Origin: Acidimicrobiia bacterium
Lineage (GTDB): Bacteria; Actinomycetota; Acidimicrobiia; IMCC26256; PALSA-555
Direction: 5' to 3'
Assembly (NCBI GenBank): GCA_035948415.1
Contig: DASZJD010000029.1
Location: 1-64,000 of the forward strand
Length of the DNA stretch: 64,000 bases
The position numbers were made by a program, and so were the translations under genes. Below are positions 8,172-16,590 of the stretch, piece after piece (position 1 is the first letter of the stretch; each line of letters opens with the position of its first letter). Below the pieces are notes generated by a model that did not search any database, had not been told where the DNA came from, and was given only the letters and a program-made list of their open reading frames with translations.

Positions 8172-8984
8172 GTGGCCGGGGAGGAGCGGACGATCGAGCG
8201 TCGCACGGCCGTCGTCACCGGGGCCTCCTCCGGCATCGGGCGCGCCATCGCCGTCCAGTTCGGCCGGGTGGGCTGGCGCGTCGCGCTCGGCGCCCGTCGG
8301 GCCGACCGGCTCGAGGCAACCGCCGACGAGGTTCGGGCGGCCGGCGGCCAGCCGCTCGCGCACCACCTCGACGTGACCGACCCCGATTCGATCGAGCGGT
8401 TCTTCGGTGCCGCCGAATCCGCCCTCGGGCCACTCGACGTGCTCGTGAACAACGCCGGGGTGGCGACGCCGGGCTGGCTCCACGAGCTCCCTGCCGACGC
8501 CCTGGCCCGCGAGGTCGCCACGAACCTCTTGGGTCCGCTGCTGACCACGCGGCTCGCCGTCGCGTCGATGCGCCGCCGCCAGCGCGGCGACATCGTGTTC
8601 ATCACGTCCGACGCGACGCGGCACGCCCGGCCGCGGATGGCCGCCTACACCGCGACGAAGGCCGGGCTCGAGGCGCTGGCGCACGCGCTGGCGATGGAGC
8701 TCGAAGGCTCGGGGGTCCGGGCCACCACGGTGCGGGTCGGGCCGACCCTCAGCGAGTTCGGGTTCGGCTGGCCGCCGAACGAGCTCGAGGACCTGATGGG
8801 CTACTGGCCCCGGTTCGGCCTCCAGCGGCACGCCGGCGTGCTCGACGCCGCGGCCGTCGCCGCGGCGGTGCTCACCGTCGTCACCGCCCCCGCGGGCGTG
8901 CACTTCGACACCATCGAGGTCCAGCCCGAGGCCCCCGTGGGCGACACCGGTCCCGCCCCGCCCTTCGAGCACCCGCCCGAGTGA
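8172..8984 (+). CDS. Short-chain dehydrogenase/reductase (SDR)
   Basis: A 270-residue classical SDR, an NAD(P)-dependent oxidoreductase for alcohols or ketones. TGASSGIG (about 17-24) is the nucleotide loop, NNAG follows near 93, and YTATK (about 160-164) is the catalytic Tyr-x3-Lys; the usual serine lies in ITSDA. The C-terminal region has a Trp-rich loop (GFGWPPNELEDLMGYW) that probably shapes the substrate pocket. GTG 8172 is 4 nt after the previous stop, and the 3' end overlaps the amidohydrolase start as GTGA. Substrate unknown. Confidence 0.92.
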   Translation: MAGEERTIERRTAVVTGASSGIGRAIAVQFGRVGWRVALGARRADRLEATADEVRAAGGQPLAHHLDVTDPDSIERFFGAAESALGPLDVLVNNAGVATPGWLHELPADALAREVATNLLGPLLTTRLAVASMRRRQRGDIVFITSDATRHARPRMAAYTATKAGLEALAHALAMELEGSGVRATTVRVGPTLSEFGFGWPPNELEDLMGYWPRFGLQRHAGVLDAAAVAAAVLTVVTAPAGVHFDTIEVQPEAPVGDTGPAPPFEHPPE

Positions 8985-10168
8985 GCGCGACGCCCGCCGT
9001 TGACCGCCGGGCCCGAGCCCGCGATCCTGACCCCGTGCCCGAGCCCGACGAGTGCGTCCTCGACGCCGACGGCCACGTCTGCGAGCCGCCCGACCTCTGG
9101 ACCCACGGCCTCCCGGCCCGCCTGCGGGACCGCGGGATCCGGCTGCGATGGAACGAGGCCACCGGCTACGACGAGTGCCTCGTCGAGGACCAGATCGCCA
9201 CCGACCGCGGCCTCGTGGGCCTCGGCAACGCCGGCGAGTCGTTCGAGGACTTCGGCCGCGGCCGCCACTACGAGGACCTGAACCCGGCCGGCTTCGACGC
9301 CACCGAGCGCGTGAAGGTGCTCGACTCGGAGGGGATCGACCTCGCGGTCATCTACCCCGGCCTCGGCCTGAAGCTCGGCGGCATCCGGGACCCGGAGCTC
9401 GCGGTGTGGTCCTGTCGCGTCTACAACGACTGGCTGGCCGAGTGGACCGCGGCGGCGCCGACCCGGCTCCGCGGCGTCGGCGCGCTGCCCATGCAGGATC
9501 CAAACGCCGCCGCCGAGGAGGCCCACCGCATCCGCGAGCTGGGCCTCGTCGGCGGGTTCGCCCGGCCGAACGCGTACCTCGACCGGCCGTTCCACCACCC
9601 CGCCTACACCCCCGTGTGGGAGGCGCTCGAGGAGACCGGGCTGCCGCTCGCGCTGCACCCCGCCGGCCTGCCCGACATGCCCGGCGCCTCACGCTCGCTG
9701 CTCACGCTCATGGCGCCCGGCACCCACCACGCCCTGATCCTCCTGTTCGACCAGCAGATGACGCTCTCGAACCTCACCTACGGCGGCGTCCTCGAGCGTC
9801 ATCCCGACCTGCGGGTCATCGTGCTCGAGTGCGGCGGCGGGTGGATCGCCCACTGGATGGACCGGCTGAACGAGTTCGAGGAGAGCTACGGCTGGGCCAC
9901 CGCGGCCCTGTCGCTGACCCCCGAGGAGTACTTCCGGCGTCAGTGCTGGATCAGCTTCGACCCCGGCGAGCGGACACCGGCCGCGCTGGCACCGCTGGTC
10001 GGCGCCGACCGGTTCATCTGGGCGTCCGACTTCCCGCACAGCGACGCCAAGTTCCCCGGGGTCGTCGACGAGCTCCGGGAGCACAACGCCGGTCTCGAGC
10101 CGGCGGCGCGGGCCGGGCTCTTCGGCGGCAACGCCCTGGACCTGTACGGCCTCGCGCCGACCGTCTGA
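8981..10168 (+). CDS. Amidohydro_2 family metal-dependent hydrolase/decarboxylase
   Basis: A 395-residue TIM-barrel protein of the Amidohydro_2 group, which includes ACMSD-type decarboxylases and hydrolases. The N-terminal metal motif reads DADGH (about 28-32), with Asp where many relatives have the first His of HxH. Other features are CRVYNDWLAEW, HPAG and the C-terminal WASDFPHSDAKFPG. GTG 8981 overlaps the SDR stop by 4 nt; an internal GTG at 9035 would skip a polar leader and is an alternative. It shares architecture with five other amidohydrolases in the window. Reaction unknown. Confidence 0.9.
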   Translation: MSATPAVDRRARARDPDPVPEPDECVLDADGHVCEPPDLWTHGLPARLRDRGIRLRWNEATGYDECLVEDQIATDRGLVGLGNAGESFEDFGRGRHYEDLNPAGFDATERVKVLDSEGIDLAVIYPGLGLKLGGIRDPELAVWSCRVYNDWLAEWTAAAPTRLRGVGALPMQDPNAAAEEAHRIRELGLVGGFARPNAYLDRPFHHPAYTPVWEALEETGLPLALHPAGLPDMPGASRSLLTLMAPGTHHALILLFDQQMTLSNLTYGGVLERHPDLRVIVLECGGGWIAHWMDRLNEFEESYGWATAALSLTPEEYFRRQCWISFDPGERTPAALAPLVGADRFIWASDFPHSDAKFPGVVDELREHNAGLEPAARAGLFGGNALDLYGLAPTV

Positions 10169-10176
10169 CCGTCGCC

Positions 10177-11874
10177 GTGCCCGACGTCGACCTGCTGGTG
10201 CGAGGCGGCCGCGTCGTCGACGGGACCGGCGCCCCGGGCCGGGCCGCCGACGTCGCCGTGCGCGCCGGTCGGGTCGCCGACGTCGGCGAGCGGCTCGACG
10301 CCACGGCCGCGCGCGTCGTCGAGGCCGACGACCTCCTGGTGACGCCCGGCTTCGTCGACGTGCACACCCACTACGACGCCCAGCTGCACTGGGATCCCAC
10401 CGCTTCACCCGCGTCCTGGCACGGCGTCACCACGGTCCTGACCGGCAACTGCGGCTTCACGCTCGCGCCCTCCCGGCTCGACGACCGGGACTGGCTGCTG
10501 CGCATGCTGAGCCGGGTCGAGGGGATGTCCTCCGACGCGCTCACCGCCGGCGTCGACTTCGCGGGCGGCTCGGTCGCCGACTTCCTCGACAACCTCGAGG
10601 GCCGGATCGGCGTCAACGTCGGCGTCAACGTCGGCCACTGCGCGCTCCGTCGACACGTCATGGGTGACGACGCCTCGGAGCGGGCGGCGACGGGCGACGA
10701 GGTCACGGCCATGCGGGACCTCCTCCGCGCCGCGATGGACGACGGCGCCGTCGGCTTCACCTCGTCACAGCTCGAGATCCACCAGGCCCACGACGGCCGG
10801 GGCGTGCCGTCGAACTACGCGGCCCCCGACGAGCTCGTCGCGCTGGCGTCGGTCCTCGGCGAGCTCGGGCGGGGCTCGATCGAGTTCATCCCGCGATCGT
10901 TCCTCGTGGGCTACGACGACGACGACCGAGCCCTGATCCGAGGCATGGCGGTGGCCTCGCGTCGGCCGATCCACCTCAACACGCTGACGATGATGCCGCA
11001 CGCCCCCGACGGCTGGCGGCGCAGCCTCGAGTTCGCCCGCCAGCTCTCCGACGAAGGGCTCGCCCTCCACCCCATGTTCGCCAGCAACCGCCAGGGCGCC
11101 CACTTCCAGCTCGGCTCCACCTTCCTGTTCGACGAGATGCCCACGTTCCGGACCACCCTGACGCTCCCGGAGCCGGCGCGGGCCCGGCGGCTGCGCGAGG
11201 CGACGGTGCGCGAGCAGATGCGACGGGAGCTCGCCGACCCGACGGGGCGGTCGTTCGTCGTCCCGTGGTCGGTGCTGCGGGTGGAGAGCGTCCGCCGCGA
11301 CGCCAACCGCCGGTGGCTCGACCGCAGCGTGAGCGAGATCGCGACCGAGCTCGGCGTGGACCCGCTCGACGCCTTCCTCGACCTCTCCCTCGAGGAGGAC
11401 CTGGCGACCCAGTTCGTGCTCGCCGCGCCTCCCGACCCGAAACGGCGGGCCGCCACCGAGGCGATGATCCGCGAGCCCTTCGTGATGGCGGGCAGCAGCG
11501 ACGGCGGCGCCCACCTCCTCTCGTTCTGCGGCGCCGACTACACCACCCGGCTCCTCACCGAGTGGGTGCCGGACGTGCTGAGCCTCGAGGCCGCCGTCGC
11601 TCGCCTCACCTCCATCCCCGCGGCCGCGGTCGGGGTCGGCGACCGGGGCCGCCTCGTCCCGGGGGCGCCGGCCGACCTGCTCCTCATCGACGAGGCGGCG
11701 CTCCGGACCCCCGACGCGCCGCGTTACGTCGAGGACTTCCCCGCGGGGAGCGGCCGCTTCGTGTGCGACGCCGACGGGTACCGCGCCGTCATCGTCAACG
11801 GTGAGGTCGTGCTCGACAACGGCGAGTGGACGGGCGCCACGCCCGGGCGGGTCCTGCGGGGCACCGGCCCCTGA
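10177..11874 (+). CDS. N-acyl-D-amino-acid deacylase-like amidohydrolase
   Basis: A 565-residue member of the D-aminoacylase branch of the amidohydrolase superfamily, zinc enzymes that remove acyl groups from N-acyl-D-amino acids or hydrolyse related amides. DLLVRGGRVVDGTG at the start is the outer beta-sandwich, PGFVDVHTHYD (about 52-62) carries the metal-binding HxH, GNCGF and GSSDGGAH later are family motifs, and the protein ends with a second beta-sandwich strand (AVIVNGEVVLDNGEW). GTG 10177 is 8 nt after the previous stop. In this cluster it may act on an amide in the same pathway; substrate unknown. Confidence 0.9.
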   Translation: MPDVDLLVRGGRVVDGTGAPGRAADVAVRAGRVADVGERLDATAARVVEADDLLVTPGFVDVHTHYDAQLHWDPTASPASWHGVTTVLTGNCGFTLAPSRLDDRDWLLRMLSRVEGMSSDALTAGVDFAGGSVADFLDNLEGRIGVNVGVNVGHCALRRHVMGDDASERAATGDEVTAMRDLLRAAMDDGAVGFTSSQLEIHQAHDGRGVPSNYAAPDELVALASVLGELGRGSIEFIPRSFLVGYDDDDRALIRGMAVASRRPIHLNTLTMMPHAPDGWRRSLEFARQLSDEGLALHPMFASNRQGAHFQLGSTFLFDEMPTFRTTLTLPEPARARRLREATVREQMRRELADPTGRSFVVPWSVLRVESVRRDANRRWLDRSVSEIATELGVDPLDAFLDLSLEEDLATQFVLAAPPDPKRRAATEAMIREPFVMAGSSDGGAHLLSFCGADYTTRLLTEWVPDVLSLEAAVARLTSIPAAAVGVGDRGRLVPGAPADLLLIDEAALRTPDAPRYVEDFPAGSGRFVCDADGYRAVIVNGEVVLDNGEWTGATPGRVLRGTGP

Positions 11875-11893
11875 CGACGAGCCGGCCCGGCGG

Positions 11894-11899
11894 TACCCT
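11894..11899 (+). promoter_or_regulatory. -10 element for the second amidohydrolase
   Basis: TACCCT lies 33 nt before ATG 11933 in the 58-nt gap after the deacylase gene. It fits TANNNT and leaves a short leader containing the GGAGGG ribosome binding site (11919-11924). Confidence 0.4.
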
Positions 11900-11932
11900 G
11901 AGCGCCGGGAATCGAACGTGGAGGGCCGCCGC

Positions 11933-13213
11933 ATGCGGGTCGACGATCTGATCCTGGTGAGCGTCGACGACCATATCGTCGAGCCGCCCGACCTCTTCGA
12001 GCGGCAGCTGCCGGCGAGGTATCGGGACCTGGCGCCGCGTGTGGTCCACCAGGACGACGGGACCGACGTGTGGGAGTTCCACGGCCTGCACGTGCCGAAC
12101 GTCGGTCTCAACGCGGTCGCGGGCCGCCCGCCCGAGGAGTACGGGATCGACCCCACGTCGTTCGACGAGCTGCGCGAGGGCTGCTTCGACGTCGAGAAGC
12201 GGGTGCTCGACATGAGCGCCAACGGCGTCCTCGGGTCGATGAACTTCCCGTCGCTGCCCGGCTTCGCGGGCCGCCTGTTCGGGGCCCTCGACGACAAGGA
12301 CGCGGCCCGGATCCTCACCGAGGCGTACAACGACTGGCACATCGACGAGTGGTGCGGGTACGCGCCCGAGCGCTTCATCCCGTTGGCCGTGCCGGCCATC
12401 TGGGACCCCGAGGTCACCGCGGCCGAGATCCGCCGCGTGGCCGCGAAGGGCTGTCACGCGATGACGTTCCCGGAGAACCCGACGCCGCTCGGGCTCCCGA
12501 GCCTGCACACCGACCACTGGGACCCCGTGTGGCGGGCCGCCTCCGACACCGGGACGGTCATCTGCATGCACATCGGATCCTCGTCGAGGCTCGTGGTGAC
12601 GTCGACCGACGCGCCGATGGACGTGATGATCGTGCTGCAGCCGATGAACATCGTGCAGTGCGCCGCCGACCTCGTGTACTCGCCCATCTGGAAGCGGTTC
12701 CCCGACGTGAAGATGGCCCTCTCCGAGGGCGGGATCGGATGGGTGCCCTACTTCCTCGAGCGCCTCGACCACTCCTACCGGACCCACCGGGCGTGGACCG
12801 GTGCCGACTTCGGTGACCAGACCGCGAGCGAGTTCTTCCTCGACCACGTCATCCTGTGCTTCATCACCGACCCGGTGGGGCTCAAGCTGGTCCGCGACCA
12901 CATCGGGGTCGAGCGCGTGACGGTCGAGATCGACTACCCGCACTCCGACACGACGTGGCCGAACGCCCCCGAGCGGCTCATGGCCGAGTTCGGTGAGACC
13001 GACCTCACCGACGCCGAGATCGACGCCATCACGCACGGGAACGCGATGCGGGACTTCCGCTACGACCCGTTCTCGGTCCGGCCTCGCGAGCGCTGCACGG
13101 TGGGCGCCCTCCGAGCCGAGGCCATCGGCGTCGACACCCGCCCGGTCTCGCGGGGCCGCCGGTTCCCCGAGCAGCACGGGATCACGATCGACAAGCTCAC
13201 GCCGACGGCGTGA
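11933..13213 (+). CDS. Amidohydro_2 family protein
   Basis: A 426-residue TIM-barrel amidohydrolase. The N-terminus reads SVDDHIVEPPDLF, so the metal motif is D-D-H rather than H-x-H; EAYNDWHIDEWC, CMHIGSSS and the C-terminal EIDYPHSDTTWPN are typical of this actinobacterial subgroup. ATG 11933 is supported by GGAGGG eight nt upstream; the in-frame GTG at 11918 overlaps that site and is rejected. It has its own promoter but follows the other hydrolase genes closely. Its last base pairs overlap the small membrane protein start (GTGA). Substrate unknown. Confidence 0.9.
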   Translation: MRVDDLILVSVDDHIVEPPDLFERQLPARYRDLAPRVVHQDDGTDVWEFHGLHVPNVGLNAVAGRPPEEYGIDPTSFDELREGCFDVEKRVLDMSANGVLGSMNFPSLPGFAGRLFGALDDKDAARILTEAYNDWHIDEWCGYAPERFIPLAVPAIWDPEVTAAEIRRVAAKGCHAMTFPENPTPLGLPSLHTDHWDPVWRAASDTGTVICMHIGSSSRLVVTSTDAPMDVMIVLQPMNIVQCAADLVYSPIWKRFPDVKMALSEGGIGWVPYFLERLDHSYRTHRAWTGADFGDQTASEFFLDHVILCFITDPVGLKLVRDHIGVERVTVEIDYPHSDTTWPNAPERLMAEFGETDLTDAEIDAITHGNAMRDFRYDPFSVRPRERCTVGALRAEAIGVDTRPVSRGRRFPEQHGITIDKLTPTA

Positions 13214-13464
13214 CGGAGACGCCGGACCCGGTCGACGGCAGCGGGGGCGGGCCTCGCCGGCCGCTGCGGACGGAGCCCCGACCGCTCGTCGTGCACTGGG
13301 TCGTCGACACCGCGGTCGTGTTCCTCGCCACCATCATCGTGGGCCTGTTCCTCGGCGCGTCGTGGTGGGCCGTGCTCGTCGCCGCCGCCGTGATCGGCTC
13401 GATCGCGGCGCCGGTCACCCGGCGCGCCGACGAGCGCGCGATGGCCGCTCGACGGGCCTCCTGA
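13210..13464 (+). CDS. Small two-helix membrane protein
   Basis: An 84-residue protein with a polar, Pro/Gly-rich N-terminus (about 1-25) and two predicted membrane helices (about 28-49 and 52-68), ending in an Arg/Ala-rich tail. The family is not recognised. GTG 13210 overlaps the amidohydrolase stop, so it is translationally coupled. It may anchor or serve the preceding hydrolases at the membrane, but nothing in the sequence proves this. The stop codon lies in a hairpin shared with the convergent gene. Confidence 0.65.
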   Translation: MTETPDPVDGSGGGPRRPLRTEPRPLVVHWVVDTAVVFLATIIVGLFLGASWWAVLVAAAVIGSIAAPVTRRADERAMAARRAS

Positions 13465-13482
13465 GCCGCCCGTCGACTCAGG
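13460..13482. terminator. Hairpin across convergent stop codons
   Basis: CCTGAG and CTCAGG (13460-13465 and 13477-13482) form a 6-bp stem with an 11-nt loop. The stop codons of the membrane-protein gene and the convergent amidohydrolase lie in the two arms. No U-tract is present, so this is a candidate bidirectional terminator of the GC-rich kind only. Confidence 0.35.
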
Positions 13483-14683
13483 CCGGCGCGGGGAGCCGGT
13501 AAAGGCGGCGCGCGTTCTCGGAGGCGATGGCCTGCTGGTCGGGCAGGTCCATGCCGCCGATGTTCTCCAGGAGCTCGGCGACGGTCCCCGGGAACTTGGC
13601 GTCGGGATGCGGATAGTCCGACGCCCAGATGATGCGGTCCGCCCCGACGTAGCGGGACTGCGCCGCCAGCGGCAGCGTCTCCTCGTCGGCGTCGAACGAC
13701 ACGTAGCACTGCCGCCGGAAGTACTCGGAGGGAGCCATGCGCAGGTCCGGCACGTCGAACGGGAAGATCTTGTAGTGGTGGTCGAGGCGCTCCATCCACG
13801 GCGTGATCCACCCGCCGTTCGTCTCCAGCACGATGAGCGTCAGGTCCGGGAACCGCTCGCAAACGCCGCCGGCGAGGATGAAGGCCAGGCTCGTCATCAT
13901 GTCGACCGGGTTCCCGATGCACTGGGTGTAGAAGATGTTGTCCATGTTCAGGCCGCCCTCGATCCGCATGCCGGTGCGGGCCCTGATCGTGTTGAGCCGG
14001 AGGCCGACCACGGCTCCCGGCACGTCGCCGGCGAGGAACGGGTGCAGCCCGAGGGGCCACCCGGTCTCGGACGCGGCCCGCCAGATGGGGTCCCACACCG
14101 GGTCGAGGAAGTGGCGCCACTCGACGACCGGGTTGGGGCGGATGAACGTCCCGACCAGGTTGGGCCGGCCGGCGGCCCGGCGGAGCTCGGCCGCCGCCGC
14201 CTCGGGGTCCTGCTGCGGGATGATGGCCACCCCGAACAGCCGGTCGGGCGCGGAGGCGCAGAAGTCGCTGAGCCAGTCGTTGTAGGCGCGGCACTGCGCG
14301 GTGGCGAAGTCGAGGTCCTGCACCCCGGCGATCCCGAGCAGCGTCGTCGGGTACAGGACGGTCTGGTCGATCCGCTCGGCGTCGAGGTCGGCGAGGCGCG
14401 GGCCCGGCTCGAAGGCCCCGGGGCGGATGTCGGCGTAGCGGATCTCGCCGGCGGCGGCGCGGGCCTGCTCGGCGGGTGTCAGGCCACCGGACCCGGCGTA
14501 GGCGAACACGTTGGCGGGGTTGCGCGAGCCATCGAAGACCACCCAGTCGTGCCCCTCCTCGTCGGTCTCGACGTGCCAGATGCGCTCCTGGTAGCGGCGC
14601 GGCGCGTAGTCGAGCATCGCGTTCGGGTGCTCGAGCACGTGCCCGTCGGCGTCGACGAACGTCTCGGGTGCGGTGACGGGCAT
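13478..14683 (-). CDS. Amidohydro_2 family protein
   Basis: A 401-residue TIM-barrel amidohydrolase of the same subgroup as the genes at 8981 and 58628. FVDADGHVLEHPNAMLDY (9-26) is the N-terminal metal segment with Asp in place of the first His; CRAYNDWLSDFC, HPFLAGD and the C-terminal WASDYPHPDAKFPG follow. Length is normal. ATG 14683 has GAGGAGG six nt upstream. It is a single gene, divergent from the alpha/beta hydrolase with which it shares a promoter region. Conservation of the DYPH aspartate suggests an active metal site; the reaction is unknown. Confidence 0.9.
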   Translation of the reverse strand: MPVTAPETFVDADGHVLEHPNAMLDYAPRRYQERIWHVETDEEGHDWVVFDGSRNPANVFAYAGSGGLTPAEQARAAAGEIRYADIRPGAFEPGPRLADLDAERIDQTVLYPTTLLGIAGVQDLDFATAQCRAYNDWLSDFCASAPDRLFGVAIIPQQDPEAAAAELRRAAGRPNLVGTFIRPNPVVEWRHFLDPVWDPIWRAASETGWPLGLHPFLAGDVPGAVVGLRLNTIRARTGMRIEGGLNMDNIFYTQCIGNPVDMMTSLAFILAGGVCERFPDLTLIVLETNGGWITPWMERLDHHYKIFPFDVPDLRMAPSEYFRRQCYVSFDADEETLPLAAQSRYVGADRIIWASDYPHPDAKFPGTVAELLENIGGMDLPDQQAIASENARRLYRLPAPA

Positions 14684-14702
14684 GGCGCCTCCTCGGATGC
14701 GG

Positions 14703-14712
14703 TTCGTAGTCT
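14703..14712. promoter_or_regulatory. Divergent promoter core with leaderless plus side
   Basis: TTCGTAGTCT holds a plus-strand TAGTCT exactly 6 nt before GTG 14719 (leaderless geometry) and a weaker minus-strand TACGAA facing the amidohydrolase at 14683. The two hexamers share the central TA at 14707-14708. Confidence 0.55.
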
Positions 14713-14718
14713 GACGCA

Positions 14719-15432
14719 GTGGCGGCGACCGTGGTCCTGGTGCACGGGGCGTGGCACGGCGCCTGGTGCTGGGAGAAGGTCGTCGGTCGGCTGCGCGACG
14801 ACGGGGTGCCGGTGCTGGCGGTCGACCTGCCCGGGCACGGCGACAGCCGCGAGGCGCTCGGCGACCTGGCGGTCGACGCCGCCGCGCTCCGGTCGACCCT
14901 CGACGGGCTCGACGAGGCCGTGGTCTGTGGCCACTCCTACGGCGGGGCCGTGGTCGGAGAGGCCGGCGTCCATCCGGCTGTCCGCCACCTCGTCTTCGTC
15001 AGCGCGATCGTGCTCGCCCCCGGCGAGTCGTGCCAAGGCTCGGTCACGCCCGCCGAGCCGGTGGAGCCGTCCCTGCTGGCCGACGGCCTGCGCGTCGGCG
15101 ACGACGGCACCGTGACCGTGGACCCCGTGGTGGCGGTCCCGGCCTTCTACCACGACTGCTCGCCGGCAGACGTCGAGCGGGCGCTGCCGCGACTCGGCCC
15201 GCAACGCGTTGACTCGCTGCACACCCCGGCCCGGGGGGCGGCCTGGCGGGAGCGGCCCAGCACGTACGCGGTCTGCCGCGACGACCGCGCCCTCCCGCCG
15301 GGGCTCCAACGGGCCTTCGCGCGGCGCGCCACCGAGGTGGTCGAGTGGCCGACCAGCCACTCCCCCTTCCTCTCTCGCCCCGAGCTCGTCACGGCGCTGC
15401 TGGCCGCCCGAGCCCGGGCGGTCGAGTCCTAA
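14719..15432 (+). CDS. Alpha/beta hydrolase
   Basis: A 237-residue alpha/beta-hydrolase-fold protein, likely an esterase or lactonase. HGAWHGAWCW (8-17) forms the oxyanion-hole loop, GHSYGG (about 73-78) carries the nucleophilic Ser, and the late SHSPFLSRPE holds the catalytic His. This pattern resembles the salicylate-binding-protein/methylesterase type of small hydrolase. GTG 14719 is set by the -10 element 6 nt upstream. It is a stand-alone gene: the next gene starts 11 nt after its stop but has its own -10. Substrate unknown. Confidence 0.9.
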   Translation: MAATVVLVHGAWHGAWCWEKVVGRLRDDGVPVLAVDLPGHGDSREALGDLAVDAAALRSTLDGLDEAVVCGHSYGGAVVGEAGVHPAVRHLVFVSAIVLAPGESCQGSVTPAEPVEPSLLADGLRVGDDGTVTVDPVVAVPAFYHDCSPADVERALPRLGPQRVDSLHTPARGAAWRERPSTYAVCRDDRALPPGLQRAFARRATEVVEWPTSHSPFLSRPELVTALLAARARAVES

Positions 15433-15435
15433 GAT
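15430..15435 (+). promoter_or_regulatory. Leaderless-type -10 for the coiled-coil gene
   Basis: TAAGAT overlaps the stop codon of the alpha/beta hydrolase (TAA at 15430-15432) and ends 7 nt before GTG 15443. The same bases thus serve as stop codon and -10 element. Confidence 0.6.
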
Positions 15436-15442
15436 CAGCCTC

Positions 15443-15835
15443 GTGGCCACCGTCGACGAGTACGTCGCGAAGGCGCGGGCCGCGCTCGACCAGCTCCGGC
15501 CCCAGCTCGACGAGCTGCGGGTCCAAGCCGACCTGGCCCAGGCCGAGGCCCGGGACCGGCTCCGCGCCGGCGTCGACGCGGTCCAGCACGCGCAGGCACG
15601 AGCCAAGGCGCAGCTCGACCAGGCCGCGCATGCGGGTCAGGACTCGTGGCAGACGACGGCGCGCCAGGCCGAGCAGACCGTGAACGACGTCGCCACCCAG
15701 CTGCAGTCCCTCGCGGACCAGGTCCAGAGCGCGGTCGGCGCCGCCGCCCCGGCGGCCCGGAAGGCCTGGACCACGTTCCTCGACGAGTGGAACCGGGGGC
15801 GCGGCGACCGCGAGCGCATCCTCGACGAGGGTTGA
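15443..15835 (+). CDS. Small coiled-coil protein
   Basis: A 130-residue protein made almost wholly of charged amphipathic helix: residues about 5-110 are rich in Ala, Gln, Arg, Asp and Glu with heptad-like spacing, and there is no signal peptide or membrane segment. It resembles short apolipoprotein- or phasin-like helical proteins, but no family is certain. GTG 15443 is supported by a leaderless -10. The stop overlaps the TTG start of the methyltransferase, so the two are made together. A structural or lipid-inclusion role is a guess. Confidence 0.7.
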   Translation: MATVDEYVAKARAALDQLRPQLDELRVQADLAQAEARDRLRAGVDAVQHAQARAKAQLDQAAHAGQDSWQTTARQAEQTVNDVATQLQSLADQVQSAVGAAAPAARKAWTTFLDEWNRGRGDRERILDEG

Positions 15836-16587
15836 CCGCCGCCGAGCGACGCAACCGGGAGTTCTGGGACGCCGACGCCGACGACTACCAGGCCGCCCAC
15901 GCGCCCGACCTCGGCGGCGAGCAGGCCCGGGCGTGGGGGGTGTGGCGGATCCGCGAGTCGGACCTCCGCGTCCTCGGCGACGTCGCCGGGCTCGACGTCC
16001 TCGAGCTCGGGTGCGGGGCGGCGCAGTGGTCGCTCGCGCTCACCAGCGACGGGGCGGCGCCGATCGGTCTCGACCAGTCCCGGGCCCAGCTTCGGCACGC
16101 AAAGCGGCTCCAGGTCGAGCTGGGCGTCGAGTTTCCGCTCGTCGCCGCCAGCGCGACCGCGGCGCCGTTCCCGGCCGCCAGCTTCGACGTGGTGTTCTGC
16201 GACCACGGGGCCATGTCGTTCTGCGACCCGGCGGTCACCGTCCCCGAGGCGGCCCGGCTGCTCCGCCCCGGCGGGCGATTCGCGTTCTGCAAGACGGCGC
16301 CGCTGCTCTACCTGACCTACGACTGGGCCAAGGACCGGCAGGACCGCCGCCTCCACGCCGACTACTTCGGGATGCGGACCTTCGCGTCCGGCGAGGGGAC
16401 CGTCGACTACCAGGTGCCGTACGGCGAGTGGGTGCGGACCTTCCGGCAGCACGGCCTGATCGTCGAGGACCTGGTCGAGCTGCGACCCCCCGAGGACGCG
16501 ACGACGACCTTCGTGGACTTCGCGCCGCTCGACTGGGCGCGCCGGTGGCCCGCCGAGGAGATCTGGGTCCTGCGCCGAGAGGGCTGA
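15832..16587 (+). CDS. Class I SAM-dependent methyltransferase
   Basis: A 251-residue Rossmann methyltransferase. VLELGCGAAQWS (about 57-68) is the SAM-binding motif I, GLDQS the acidic loop, and FDVVFCDHGAMSF and LLRPGGRFAF the later motifs. The C-terminal half has aromatic residues (YLTYDWAKDRQ, VDYQVPYGEW) that could bind a hydrophobic acceptor. The start is TTG 15832, overlapping the preceding stop as TTGA; no better ATG or GTG fits the fold. Acceptor unknown. Confidence 0.88.
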   Translation: MTAAERRNREFWDADADDYQAAHAPDLGGEQARAWGVWRIRESDLRVLGDVAGLDVLELGCGAAQWSLALTSDGAAPIGLDQSRAQLRHAKRLQVELGVEFPLVAASATAAPFPAASFDVVFCDHGAMSFCDPAVTVPEAARLLRPGGRFAFCKTAPLLYLTYDWAKDRQDRRLHADYFGMRTFASGEGTVDYQVPYGEWVRTFRQHGLIVEDLVELRPPEDATTTFVDFAPLDWARRWPAEEIWVLRREG

Positions 16588-16590
16588 GCG

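Noticed and set aside
9035-9037. Internal GTG as start of the first Amidohydro_2 gene
   Set aside because: Plausible, but the GTGA overlap at 8981 with the SDR stop fits the window's usual coupling better; left as an alternative.
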